From contig NC_053048.1 of NCBI RefSeq assembly GCF_003473485.1, forward strand, positions 41,908,755 through 41,972,754: a stretch of DNA of 64,000 nucleotides, in the 5' to 3' direction. This document shows, piece by piece, positions 12,905 through 24,222 of this stretch; position 1 is the first letter of the stretch, and every line of letters starts with the position of its first letter. The DNA is from Medicago truncatula (Eukaryota; Streptophyta; Magnoliopsida; Fabales; Fabaceae). The notes beneath the pieces are model-generated. The model worked only from the letters and a program-made list of their open reading frames with translations, had not been told where the DNA came from and searched no databases. The translations under genes and the position numbers were made by a program.

Positions 12905-13500
12905 TTTGGTCAGGGTAGAAGTGGTACTCAAGCGTCTCCCCTCTGACTCACATTTCTTTTTTGAGATAGATAAATTGGATGAAAATGATGATGATACTCA
13001 AACATATTTATACATTAAATAGAACAACTCGAGAACATAAGCAATGTGAGACAAATAACAAATTATAAACAACTTCAAAATCAACTTCAACACCCACCCT
13101 CGCGTCTAGCGTGGGCCTAGGTCCAATTTCCATATTGGTTAGGGTAGACGTCTTACTTAAGCAAGTGACTCACATCTCTTTTCTGAAACATATAAATTGG
13201 ATGAAAAGGATGAGGCTACTCAAACATATTTATACACTCAACAAACTGAAAACCTGAGCAATGTGGAACAAATAACTAACTATAAACAACTTTAAAATTA
13301 ACTTCAACACACACCCTCATACCCAACCAACATTTCCACATTGCATTCTTTAACCTAGCTCTGATACTATGTTCAATGGGTTTGGATCTCATCCCAAAAG
13401 CTAGCTCAAAAGACTCAAAAACATATTTATACACTCAACATCCCGGAACCCGAACAATGAATGACAAATAACAAACTACAAACAACTTCAACAAATACAA
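12905..13500. repeat. Degenerate direct repeats of about 225 bp
   Basis: A unit with AGGGTAGA, a GACTCACAT block, ATAAATTGGATGAAAA, CTCAAACATATTTATACA and ACAAATAAC...TATAAACAACTT recurs from about 12914 and 13141. A partial third copy lies from about 13410 (AACATATTTATACACTCAACA). The units differ at many sites, so this is an old tandem duplication, perhaps of transposon origin. Confidence 0.6.
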
Positions 13501-13565
13501 CTTTTTTCGTTAGACTCAACCTCATTGATTATTCTTTTATTTTGTTATAAAAAAAGAGTCATGTT

Positions 13566-13694
13566 GGGGCACTGGTTAAAGAAGCCAAAGGGAGAAATTG
13601 TAAGTAAAAAAATATACTTTTTAAGCTTTTAATGCATTGAATACACAACTTTCAATACAAAAATTACTATATTTGCTTCATTAACCGGTGCCCC
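13566..13694. repeat. Short inverted-repeat element (GGGGCACTGGTTAA arms)
   Basis: The arms GGGGCACTGGTTAA (13566-13579) and TTAACCGGTGCCCC (13681-13694) are inverted with one mismatch. A GC-rich stretch (CGGGAGCACGGGCACGGG) follows on the right. The boundaries of the full element are not certain. Confidence 0.5.
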
Positions 13695-13719
13695 GGGAGC
13701 ACGGGCACGGGATAACATT

Positions 13720-14440
13720 TCCCATTAAAAATAAACTATGTGTAGGCTGTCATGCTCTATAACTACTACTCATTAGTTTCTGGCATTTCTCCTTCTCGGC
13801 TAAGAACATTCCATTTGTTGCTTCTTACATATTTTTAATGTTCAAAATAAGAAATACTCCAACAATTAAAATTTCATCAAGACTCAAAAGGATACAATCT
13901 GTCTCTGACACATCAATGAAAGAAAAAAAAAACATAATCAAAGACAGATCACCTAATTGTTGTCACAGTGCTTTCAGCTTTAATCTCCATTCCTTCAACA
14001 AAAAATGTTTTCACTTCTCAGATCTCATTTCACTCATTGGTTGCAAAATAGACCCACCATGAAAAAAACTAAAAAACACAAAATACAAAGCAGAAAAAGA
14101 CAATCTTTGTGAGGTTAAGAAAAGAGGGTCAAACTTCAAGAAGACTTAGAAAATAAAAATACACAGTCTGAATTTCTTAACTGAATACTTACATTCCTTT
14201 CCTCTCATATCATATGAAAATGAATATTGAATAATGTTGAATACCCTTTTAATTCAATTTTTTTTGGGATCACAATAAGGACAGGCTGGAAGGATCCAAA
14301 ACCAACCCCACTCACTATTATTGTTAGAGAAGAAACCAACACTACCCTCTCCAATAAAGTGTTTTTCTGTACACAAAACTCACAAAACAACCTACAATAT
14401 ATAAAACATTATTAAAATTAAACAAAAAAAAAAGACACTC
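13720..14440. other. Upstream region of the kinase gene
   Basis: No gene supported. It should contain the promoter of the kinase starting at 14884. I could not single out a convincing TATA element. Confidence 0.4.
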
Positions 14441-14883
14441 TTAACAAAAAGCAGAATAAAGGAAAGAGAGATTGGTTTCTTTTCCTTTTCTCTTGCAGAC
14501 TCTGCTAAGCATCTTTGCCTCACTTTCCCATCCTTTTTCTCTCTTCTCACTCCTTCTCATTCCTCTCACAATTTTTAATTTAATTTCATTTTTTTAACCT
14601 AAGTTTTCATTTTTATTTCACCTTCGTAATATTCCTTCCCTATTCTAGCTACAAATTCAATTCTAAGATAAGTTTCTTAGCTAAATAAGTTCATTTCCTT
14701 TCTTATATATTTTCCATAAACACAATTCAAAACCCTTCTCAGATTTCTCAATTTTGATGCAAGTTTTGATCTTTTCTCTTGAAAATTGATAACCCTAGTG
14801 ACCCTTTTGAGTACTTAATCTAATTCATCTTTCAAACCTTGAATTGATCTTAAAAATCTCATCTTTTTCTCATTGGGTGCTTC
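14441..14883 (+). promoter_or_regulatory. Pyrimidine-rich 5' leader of the kinase gene
   Basis: A long CT-rich tract (for example TCTCTTCTCACTCCTTCTCATTCCTCTCAC around 14540-14570) precedes the ATG, as is common in plant leaders. No splice sites were needed to connect it to exon 1. The transcription start is not determined. Confidence 0.45.
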
Positions 14884-17800
14884 ATGGGACTCTGTCATGG
14901 AAAACCCATTGAAACGTCACGTAGAGAAAGAGAAAGAGAAAGAGAAAATTCAACAAATGAAGAAATTCTTCAACTTCCACCACCACCATCAAGCTCTCAT
15001 CATCATCATGCACCAACTAAATCATCATCAAAGTTTCCATTTTTTAGTCCAAGTCCATTACCAAGTTTCTTCAAAAATTCACCTGCAAATTCAACTGTGA
15101 GTTCAAATTCAACCCCTCTGCGAACCCCTCTTCGGATCTTCAAGCGACCCTTTCCTCCGCCTTCACCGGCAAAGCACATTCGAGCACTGCTAGCTAGAAG
15201 ACACGGCTCTGTGAAGCCTAATGAAGCTACTATACCTGAAGGGAGTGAGTGTGAAGTTGGGTTGGATAAGAGTTTTGGATTTTCTAAGCATTTTGTGACG
15301 AATTTTGAGCTTGGACAAGAAGTGGGTCGTGGCCATTTTGGTTATACTTGCTCTGCTAAGGGTAAAAAAGGAAGCTTTAAGGGTCTTGATGTTGCTGTTA
15401 AAGTCATTCCTAAATCTAAGGTCTAATTTCATCTTTTTTTTTGTTTGCTTCATTATTTCAATTTTTGTTTTGTTTTTAACACTTTTTTTAATATATTTTG
15501 TTTCAAATTGGGTTTTGTGTATGATTTGTGATCTAGGTGTTCTGTGAAATCATGTCGTGGAAGTGTTAGAAGAAGCAATTTTTAGATTTTTGGTTCATAA
15601 TCTATCACTTACATGGATTGAGGTTTTTGGAAGAAAACAGTTTTTTGAATTTTTGTTGGAATGGTTTTTTCTGTGATTTATTTTATGTCTCTTTTAATAG
15701 AGTTGTTAACTATTACGGGTTTGTTATCGTTGATGAATCCAGCTTTACTTGGAAAAATCTTGAAACTGATAGATATGTGGTTGTGGTATTTTTTGATAGA
15801 TTACATGATGTAATTATTGGATTTGTTTTCATCTCAGTCTTATGAAAATTTATTGTAATGATCAATGTTCATCTATGGCTGTTCATTATTAAATACGCTA
15901 TGTGCTCTTTGTTTTTATATATTTGGGCAATGTTGGCAGATGACAACAGCAATTGCTATAGAGGATGTAAGAAGAGAAGTGAAGATATTGCGAGCTCTAA
16001 CTGGGCATAAGAATTTGGTACAATTCTACGAAGCTTACGAAGACGAAGAAAATGTTTATGTAGTTATGGAGTAAGTTCTAGTTACCCTTATATTGCGACC
16101 TCACTAGTTACCCTTATAATTCTTCAGTGCCAATGTGACATTGACCGAAGCTTTGATTTGTTGCTTCAGTTAAGTCACGTTCAAAGTGCATAGGAATGAT
16201 AATTGAGCGTTATTTTTTAAGTTAACCAATGATTTTCCTTATATTTTGAGTATACTTCCAAAGAAATAGATATTGTAATATTGATCTTTTGGAGATATTG
16301 TATTAATTAAGCAGGAAAATGAAAATTGTATTTGGAGCTAACGTTTCACTATATCTTATACTATACAGATTATGCAAAGGAGGCGAATTGTTAGATAAGA
16401 TTCTTTCCAGGTAAAAAATTACTCCAACTTTTATTTTTCCGTGCCGCAAAGTTGGAAGAAACTAAAAGTAGATTTTCTGGCTTCATTATTTTACCATTGC
16501 TGTCATTGGAGACATTCTGATCAGTTGATATTTCATTGTGATCTATAGGGGTGGAAAGTACCCGGAAGAGGATGCCAGAGTTGTTTTGATTCAGATATTA
16601 AGTGTGGTAGCTTACTGTCATCTACAGGGTGTTGTACACCGCGATCTCAAGCCAGAGGTAATCTTTTTATATTAATAAAACTAAAATTTCATGGTACACG
16701 TGGCATGCTCATTTTCTTTCCATTTAATTACAACGTGTTGCTCTCCCATCATTCTCGCACAAAACCACACTCTGCCCTATATTGTTTCTGCGCCGTTTCT
16801 TTTATAGACACGTCTTGCAAAACGGTCAATGCTACTTGTAGTTCAATAAGCTAGTTAATGCTTAGCTGGGAAAAAATTTCAGATATTTTTTGCCTTTGGG
16901 ATTAACTAGAAATAATGACATCGTTATTTTCCGATATTTTTTACAAACCTAATAAATTTAGATGACTTGATCAGCATGAGCTCCTAACTTGTTTGGAATC
17001 TTGTTATTACGCTTTTGGTGATGCTCCTAATGGCAATTTCATTAAGTTTGGGTTTTCAATATTTTGTATTATCACTTCATGTTTAATATTTTCAAGGAGT
17101 TACTGGGTGTATGCATGCAATTTGTGTTTATTGTTATGTTGTCATTCTTTATAAATTAATGAACCATTCTGAATGACAAAAGTTATTTCATAAAAAAATG
17201 ATATTGCAGCTCAGATTTTTTTAACTAGAATTATTTACTCTCTTTCATCTGGTCATGTTATATTGTTTTGCTCTTAATCAAGGTTTGTTTTCTGCTACAG
17301 AATTTTCTTTTTAGTTCTGAGGATGAAAATTCTACATTGAAGGCCATTGACTTTGGACTCTCTGATTATGTAAAGCCAGGTCTGGCCTATTGCCTACACC
17401 ATATTAATTTTCTCCAATTTTTAACATAAAGTTAAACGACAAGTGGTAACAATCAGCAGTTTTTGCAGATGAGAGATTGAATGATATTGTTGGAAGTGCT
17501 TATTACGTTGCACCTGAAGTTTTGCATAGATCTTATGGGACTGAAGCAGATATGTGGAGCATCGGTGTAATTGCTTATATTCTGTTATGTGGAAGCCGTC
17601 CTTTTTGGGCCAGGACTGAATCTGGCATATTTCGGGCTGTCCTTAAGGCAGATCCAAGTTTCGATGAAGCTCCCTGGCCTTCTTTATCGGCTGATGCAAA
17701 AGATTTTGTAAAAAGGCTGTTGAATAAAGATTACCGTAAAAGACTAACCGCTGCTCAGGCTCTCAGTATGTGTTCCACTTCACATTGATTGTCGTGGTAC

Positions 17801-20098
17801 TAAAATTCTCTTGTTGTAATCCTACGAACTTTTTTGCTTATAGCTTGATTTTATGGTTAGGTCATCCGTGGCTGGTGAATCACTTAGAGGACATAAAGAT
17901 ACCATTTGACATGATAATCCACAAGCTCATCAAAACTTACATATGCTCGTCTTCTTTACGCAAATCAGCATTAGGGGTATGTACTATCATTGTTTATGCA
18001 ACTATTTTTTGAAGTGATTTGTTTATTTAGCTCTTGTTGATTATGCTTAACTTGTTTTAAATTTTTGCCCCCCTTACAATTTTTCCTGGTTCTGTCGCTG
18101 AAGAGGAGGAAATGAGAAGAAAGAAATTTGATTGCTAAACTTGGCGGAAACTTGAGTAGGTTTTAACATGCCCTTCCGAACGGAAAAATTGAGATAATTA
18201 GTGACAGAGGGAGGGGGGGGATTTTTAGAGATCTCATCTGTTTGATCTTGTAGTATGAACATGATAATGAGCATTTATTAATTACATTAATTATTTTTGA
18301 AACGGAAAATGTTAGTATTGTTAGTTTTTATGCTGAGGGTGGGGATCAAACCCTTAACCTCCTTATCGCTCCACTCCCCAATCCCAACCACCAAGCCATC
18401 TTTATATCTCATTATTAATTACATTATTAGTTGACAAGTTGAGTGCAAGTGCAAGTTTTTGTACTTTCCTGTCATTTTGTGGTGATAATATGTATTAAAG
18501 TTTTGTCATTTTTGGCAGGCTCTTGCAAAGACATTGACATTAGTGCAGCTAGCATATCTCAGAGAACAATTTACTCTATTAGGGCCAAACAAAAGTGGGC
18601 TAATCTCTATGCAGAACTTCAAGACGGTCAGTACATGTCGAAAGTTTATGTATTTTTTTGCCAAATAACTTTCAAGCTGTTAACATTTTAATTTGCAGGC
18701 TGTTTTAAGAAGCGCCACTGATGCCTCGAAGGATTCACGGGTCTTAGATTATGCGAACATGGTAAGTCTATGAGGGATTTTAACTTTTCATTTCAAGCTT
18801 CAACTAAAGTTGTTTGCTTCCTTGGAAACTGAACTGTTACTTTTACATGTTGCAGGTTAGCTCAATCCAGTATCGAAAATTAGATTTTGAGGAATTTTGC
18901 GCTGCTGCTATAAGTGTCCATCAACTGGAGGGAATGGACACTTGGGAGCAACATGCAAGGCGTGCCTACGAGCTGTTTGAAAAGGATGGAAATAGGCCAA
19001 TTATGATCGAAGAGCTTGCCTCGGTATGCTTCTTGCGTAATACCATTTTGACTAATATACTTTCGATTGTGATTTTACTTTTTTTGATCCCCCCGGAGAA
19101 TTAGAACCAATTCCCTGCAAATTGAGTTAATTGTTCTCAAGGTCACATAAATCGCTAAGAAATTTTCCTTCTAAAATAAGTTTTTTTTTGTTTGTAAAGT
19201 GCACAAAGATCAAGGACGTACCTACCTTTAAATTTTAGTGGTTTAAGATTATGGTGTTCTTAAACTAAACCAAAGTACATACACCATTACTTGAGCATTT
19301 TACATCAGATCTTTTGATGAGATTTGAATGCATGACTCATTAGTATCTACATGCGAGTTGTATCTTATAATTGGATACTAAATTGATATGAATCTCTAAT
19401 GTATATCGATTTGGACATGAATCTCATTTTGAATTCCGGTTCATTATGGATGAAGTCCATTTCACTATTGTGAATCTCAATTTATTCTAATGAATCACTA
19501 TCTAAATTTATTGTAGTCAACTACTTTTTTTATGTAAACTTTGTATACCCAACCACTCTTCTGCCATTTGATTTGGCTTGAATTTTGAACTATTGAGGTT
19601 CATATATGATTTATCAGCCTATAATTTTGTTCTGTCACTAGTTTTTTAGCTTAAAAATGGCATTTTTATTGACAATGAATCTTCCAATTCATAATAAAGT
19701 TTGATTCATGATTCGGAACAAATGTCTTCGGATTCATGATTTGAATCTCGATTTGATAACCATGTTTTATGGACATACTCATTTTAGTGGAGTGTGTATA
19801 TGAGATTATGCAAGTGGTTATCAAATCCTAGTTTAGAATAACATGTTGAGTTCTCCCCTGCTTTCCTCTAATGCCTTGTAACCTTAAATTAGACCCGCGA
19901 TCACTAATATGTTTCCACTATTATAATAAATTTTTACTAAGCTTTGTAATTTGATTTCAGGAACTTGGACTTAGCCCCTCAGTACCTATTCACGTGGTAC
20001 TCCAAGATTGGATAAGACACTCAGATGGAAAGCTAAGTTTCTTAGGGTTTGTCAGACTCCTGCATGGAGTTTCTTCTCGCACATTTCACAAGGCTTGA
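14884..20098 (+). CDS. CRK: CDPK-related protein kinase (CRK), 595 aa, 11 exons
   Basis: Ser/Thr kinase related to calcium-dependent kinases but with degenerate EF-hands. Exons: 14884-15420, 15940-16070, 16369-16410, 16549-16657, 17301-17379, 17469-17765, 17861-17976, 18519-18626, 18699-18761, 18856-19023, 19961-20098. All introns are GT-AG and phases are consistent (1788 nt). The N-terminus MGLCHGKP supplies Gly2 for myristoylation and Cys4 for palmitoylation, so membrane attachment is likely. A Pro/Ser/His-rich variable region precedes the kinase domain: glycine loop GRGHFG near residue 145, VAVK lysine near 172, HRDLKPEN (catalytic Asp 269), DFG 290-292 and the GSAYYVAPE activation segment. 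The tail after about residue 400 is the EF-hand-like region; its loops lack the usual acidic series, so calcium control is probably weak (family knowledge). The length matches plant CRKs. The start is fixed by the MGxC motif; the overlapping frame from 14873 is spurious. Confidence 0.96.
18290..18411 (-). mobile_element. SINE inserted in kinase intron 7
   Basis: A perfect 15-bp direct repeat, TTATTAATTACATTA (18275-18289 and 18412-18426), flanks 122 bp. On the minus strand there is an A-box-like TGGCTTGGTGG (18398-18388) and a B-box-like GGTTTGATCCC (18352-18342). It ends in TTTTCCGTTTCAAAA. These are hallmarks of a pol III SINE mobilised by a LINE. Its last 16 nt equal the tail of the LINE at 1978. 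Confidence 0.8.
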
Positions 20099-21050
20099 GA
20101 GAAAATACACATGTTTGCTATTGTCTTAACTTGCCGCTATTGATCATAAGATCTTTTGATGAGATTTGAATGCATTACTCATGAGCAAAACTACAACATA
20201 AAATCTCTCCATTGTGATCCAAACATGGCTTTTGCAAAGCCAAAAGTCTATATATAGCTTGTTGGGAGTTGCCATGTGATGTTGCTATATGCAACATCTC
20301 TTGTTAAATGTCCCTTCGAGTGTTTTACAAACCGAAAAACACTTTCCTCCACCCTTGTTTTATTGCTCTCTTTAAGTTTGAGATCGATGGTGCTGGAGTT
20401 AGAGGCTTGTACAGATTAAAGTAGAGCACAAGTTGTACTTAGGACTAGTGGAACTTTTATAAAATTAGTTGTGTTTTTTTTTGGGTTTATCTCCTGTGTA
20501 CCCTTGGAACTTATGAATAAACTCTATTCAAATGTGAACTCCTTCATAGTTAATGCAACTTTTTATTTATTTATGTATTACATTTGAGTGTTCATTCTTG
20601 AATTTAGTTCATGAAAAATTGCAGTGCGAGGTTTTTACTGCGGCTGCAACATTAACGATTTTGAGGTCTGCGTTAACTGTATCATAACTGTACGTAGCTG
20701 AGAAAAACTATATGTTTTCTCCCTTCAAAACTTTAGACCATGAAAGAGGTATTGCAATCCCCCACTCTAACCACATTTCCTTAGACTTTTCATACCAACC
20801 AGTTTCTTCTTGTCCTAATATAATTAAGGATTTAATTTGTATACACTGACAGTGTATTTTTTTTTTACACATGTATTCAATTCAATAACGGCCTCTAGAT
20901 AGTTATGGAGATACATTTTATGAATTTCCAAACTACAAGGCATTTCAACAAAAAAAAAAAAAAGAAGCTAGAAAACTAAAACATTCACATCATATCGTGT
21001 GTAAAACCAAAAAGTAAATGAATAATCTCACTGAATCCTAACTAATAGGT
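20099..21050 (+). other. 3' UTR of the kinase and short intergenic region
   Basis: A likely polyadenylation region lies near 20510-20530 (GAATAAAC). 20149-20182 repeats a 34-nt stretch from the last intron (19307-19340) with one difference. A 15-bp palindrome TACACTGACAGTGTA lies at 20842-20856. No other gene is seen. Confidence 0.5.
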
Positions 21051-21455
21051 CTATGCTTCCTTCTTCTTGATCACCAAAATTTCTAAAATAAGTTGAAGTG
21101 CTGACTCTAGTTTCTCAAGTTTGTCAAGTATTTCCATGTCTTCTTCCTCTTCAGTCTCATAACCATGCTTAGTGAAGTGAGATCCCTTTAGTGTTAAGGA
21201 GTTGAATCTCATAATCAAATGTCTATGCTCTTTAAACAACTCATCTAGTCTTGCTTTGGCACCTTCTGCATCAATTCTTAGAGTCTTGAAATCGTTCATC
21301 ACGTTTAAAAACTCATCATACTTATCCCCCTTATCTTCAAACTCAACTTCTACACCCTTTACAAATGCTAATGCATCCTTCATGCTTTGTTGATTCTGAT
21401 GAGCATAGCCATACTCCTTCATTGCCAAGAGAATTATTAATTTAATTTGATTCAT
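21051..21455 (-). CDS. Small SIN3-like protein with one PAH domain, 134 aa
   Basis: Paired amphipathic helix (PAH) proteins of the SIN3 type are corepressor scaffolds that bind transcription factors in the nucleus. Residues ~25-90 (ALAFVKGVEVEFEDKGDKYD, then EFLNVMNDFKTLRID and LDELFKEHRHLIMRFNSLTL) follow the PAH pattern: a helix, a K/EYxxFL core, and L-F-xH-L-I-xxFN. The C-terminus is acidic (EEEED) then basic (KKKEA). Full SIN3 has three or four PAH domains and over 1000 aa; short one-domain versions are known from legumes. The start at 21455 has no strong context, and an upstream exon is possible because a donor-like site ATG|GTACGT lies just 5' (near 21500). A broken second copy lies at 24105-24222. 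Confidence 0.7.
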   Translation of the reverse strand: MNQIKLIILLAMKEYGYAHQNQQSMKDALAFVKGVEVEFEDKGDKYDEFLNVMNDFKTLRIDAEGAKARLDELFKEHRHLIMRFNSLTLKGSHFTKHGYETEEEEDMEILDKLEKLESALQLILEILVIKKKEA

Positions 21456-21711
21456 ACATATTCCAATTCAAAACTAAAAAACTTTCGAGTGAAGAAGGCA
21501 CGTACCATTGAATTCGCTCAGTTGCGTTGCAGCGGCAAACCTAAAGTCACCAAAACTCAAAGGCAGCCCGGCTTGATCCGAAGTGAATATACCTTTTGTT
21601 TTTGTTGTGAGTTGTACCTATGCGGCATTACATATTTCCTTGTAGTCAAACCTATTCGTATTAGTGCTATTTTCTTAAAATTAGTATCAAATTTATTTGA
21701 ATCTTTTTCTT

Positions 21712-22021
21712 CAATGTGATTCTCAAAGAGATTTTGTTTATTTATAAAGTTAACCTTTTTATACTCACGTATTTTTTTACAATCAATGCTCACATTAGTA
21801 TCAAATCTATTTGAATCTTTTTCTTCAATGTGATTCTCAAACAGATTTTGTTTATTTATAAAGTTAACCTTTTTATACTCACGTATTTTTTTACAATCAA
21901 TGCTCACATTAGTATCAAATCTATTTGAATCTTTTTCTTCAATGTGATTCTCAAACAGATTTTGTTTATTTATAAAGTGAACCTTCATATACTCACATAT
22001 TTTTTTACAATCAATGCTCAC
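21712..22021 (-). repeat. 114-bp tandem repeat, nearly three units, open in one frame
   Basis: Units start at 21712, 21826 and 21940 (CAATGTGATTCTCAAA), an exact 114-bp period. Because 114 is a multiple of three, the minus strand reads a 38-residue repeat (unit begins VSIDCKKIRE, ends EEKDSNRFDTN) without stops through all units and into a unique tail ending at 21557. There is no ATG at the front. It could be part of an upstream exon of the PAH gene or a non-coding repeat that happens to stay open. Confidence 0.75.
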
Positions 22022-22067
22022 ACGTTAGTTTTTAACAATTTGTTTTATTTTTTTGTGGTATCTTGCG

Positions 22068-22093
22068 GTATCCGAGGTTCGAACCTCGGATAC
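22068..22093. repeat. Perfect 26-bp palindrome
   Basis: GTATCCGAGGTTC is followed directly by its exact complement GAACCTCGGATAC. It is much more GC-rich than its surroundings. The centre resembles a tRNA T-loop (GGTTCGAACC), but no tRNA surrounds it. Confidence 0.9.
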
Positions 22094-22569
22094 GTCATAT
22101 ATTATTTATTGTCTATATTAGCTGAAGTAAGCTCACGAAGACAACAATTTATTTTATTTAAAAAACAAATTTGTTTTTGGTCAAAAAAACTAAAAAAAAA
22201 ATTATGTAGAAAAAATATTTCAATAAATTATACATATATACTTCTATTCTATTCATCAAACATAACATTTAACTTTTAAATTAAAAAAAAAATACAGTAC
22301 AAATTTTTATTTTTATCCTCAAATTATTTTTATTTATTTTATCTCAAAATAAAACACTTCAAATTTTATCCTATTTTAAGAATCTATCTACATTCAACGG
22401 TATTTCTAAATACCTCAAATTTGGGTTTTAGTCGTACATAATTTTTAGCAAGTTTTGGTTTCAAAATATTTTCCATCACGACTTTTGATTTCCACTTTTA
22501 AGTAAATTTATGTGTATTATTTAAAATTTTAAATTCTTTCTTTACAACATGTTTAGCACATTATTGAGA

Positions 22570-23971
22570 GGCTTAATTAATTGTTTGGTCCCTTAACTTA
22601 ATTCTTTATTTTAAATTGGTTCCCTAACTATTAAACGTTTCAAAATGATCCTTTATCTTTGTTTTAATCATCAATTTGGTCATTTTTTTATTAATTTTAA
22701 AATCCTTAAAAAGAAGACCGTTGGATAAAGGAGGTCCATTAGATCTAAGAGTGTATCACCAACACATAATTTATATTGATTTCTTCATATTCTTCCTCAT
22801 CTTCATCTTCTTCATATAATCATCATCAACATTCATCAACCACAAACCCAGAAAAATAATGAATCAAACCCAGCAACTAACAAATACAAAATCAAACCCA
22901 ATTGTTTCCCCTCTTTCAGTAATTAAATGATGTACGCATCCTCGAATTGTAAACACAAAATCCAGATCAGAAAGTGAAATCGGATGGATCGAGAAATGGA
23001 AAGAGTGAAAAAAGAGAAAATAGATCGGGATATGAGGAAAAGTAACCTTGCATTGAGAATTAGCTCTTCTTTCAGCTCAGGGATTTCACCCTTCTTCGTG
23101 GGGGAGAAGTACTTGGAGTCGTTTCGACTCATCTTTGTTGCGCCCTTCTGCTTCTGCTCGATTCAAATGTCAATGTCAGTGGTGAAAGTGATGTGGGGAA
23201 CGAAGAAAAAATTCGCTTCTACTTTTGATGACCGTAAAAGAGAGAGGTCCTCAAACGCTGTCGTCTTATTAATTTTTATTTTTTTTAGGGAATGTTGTCT
23301 TATTCGTTGTTCATCATTTTTTTTTTGTACAGTCGTTGTTCACCATTATATATCATAATAACGTTTTTTTTGGTACACATAAAAATTAAAAACACAAGTC
23401 ACATTTTTTGAGGAGACGTAAGTGATTATTCATATTTTTTTTTTTGTGAAACTTTTTAAGGATGGGCAAAATATGGAGCTACGGCACAACAATTGATAAT
23501 TTTAAAAGTTCCCTAAAAAATGATAATTTTAATTTTAAGTGTTTTAATTTGATTCTATAAAAAAAAAGTGTTTTAATCCGATATTAAATTTTTGTTATTT
23601 TAATTTTTAAAATCTCTTAAAAATATCTACATAAATTGATATAATTCGATTTTGTGTTTGTTAGCTGCTGGGTTTGATTCATGAGTTTTTTTGTATTTGT
23701 GGTTCATGAATGTTAACGATGGTTATATGAAGAAGATGAAGATGAGGAAGAAGAGGAGGAAAACAATATAAATTATGTGTTGGTGATACATCGTTAGATC
23801 CGATGGATCTCCTTTATCCAACGGTATTCTTTTTAAGGAGTTTAAAATTAATAAAATAGGATCAAATTGATGATTAAAACAAAGATAAATGACCATTTTG
23901 AAACGTTTAATAGTTAGAAGACCAATTCGAAATAAAGAATTAAGTTAATGGACCAAATGATCAATTAAGCC
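22570..23971. mobile_element. Mutator-like element with ~330-bp terminal inverted repeats
   Basis: The left arm (GGCTTAATTAATTGTTTGGTCC... to about 22898) and the right arm (about 23640 to ...AATTAAGCC) are inverted copies, including a (TCATCT)-like stretch and an ATGAATCAAACCCAGCA block. Flanks ATTATTGAGA (22560-22569) and ATTATAGAGA (23972-23981) match at 9 of 10 positions, a Mutator-type target duplication. The ~740-bp centre holds an unidentified 124-codon frame (22984-23358, starts MDREMERVKKEK) and no transposase. It inserted between the PAH gene and its broken copy. Confidence 0.85.
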
Positions 23972-24104
23972 ATTATAGAGATCTCTCTTCAAATGTTTCT
24001 TTTATTTTTAACAAGGGATAAACTAAATATTAAGTTTTTATCGCTTAAAAATTCATATTTTGTTTAAAGATTCTAAATTTTTGTGGAAGAATCCTAAATT
24101 ATAA

Positions 24105-24222
24105 GTCTATGCTTGTTTCTTCTTGATCACAAAAATAAAGGGATCTTGAAACTCCTTTTTAAACAGCTCCTCTAGTTTTGCTTTGGTAACTCCTTCATCA
24201 ATTCTTAGAGCCTTGAAAATTT
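24105..24222 (-). pseudogene. Broken second copy of the PAH gene (3' end)
   Basis: The minus strand reads FKALRIDEGVTKAKLEELFK, then skips to VIKKKQA and a stop, paralleling FKTLRIDAEGAKARLDELFK and VIKKKEA of the gene at 21051. The middle of the domain and everything 5' are missing. It is a remnant of a tandem duplication. Confidence 0.8.

Noticed and set aside
14873..15100. Alternative frame at the kinase start
   Set aside because: It overlaps the correct frame, lacks kinase homology and ends before the domain.
21712..22021. CRISPR-like regular repeats
   Set aside because: The units are 114 bp, contiguous and without unique spacers, in a plant genome. It is an ordinary tandem duplication.
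22060..22100. tRNA gene suggested by GGTTCGAACC
   Set aside because: The flanks form a perfect palindrome with no acceptor stem, anticodon arm or CCA-side pairing.
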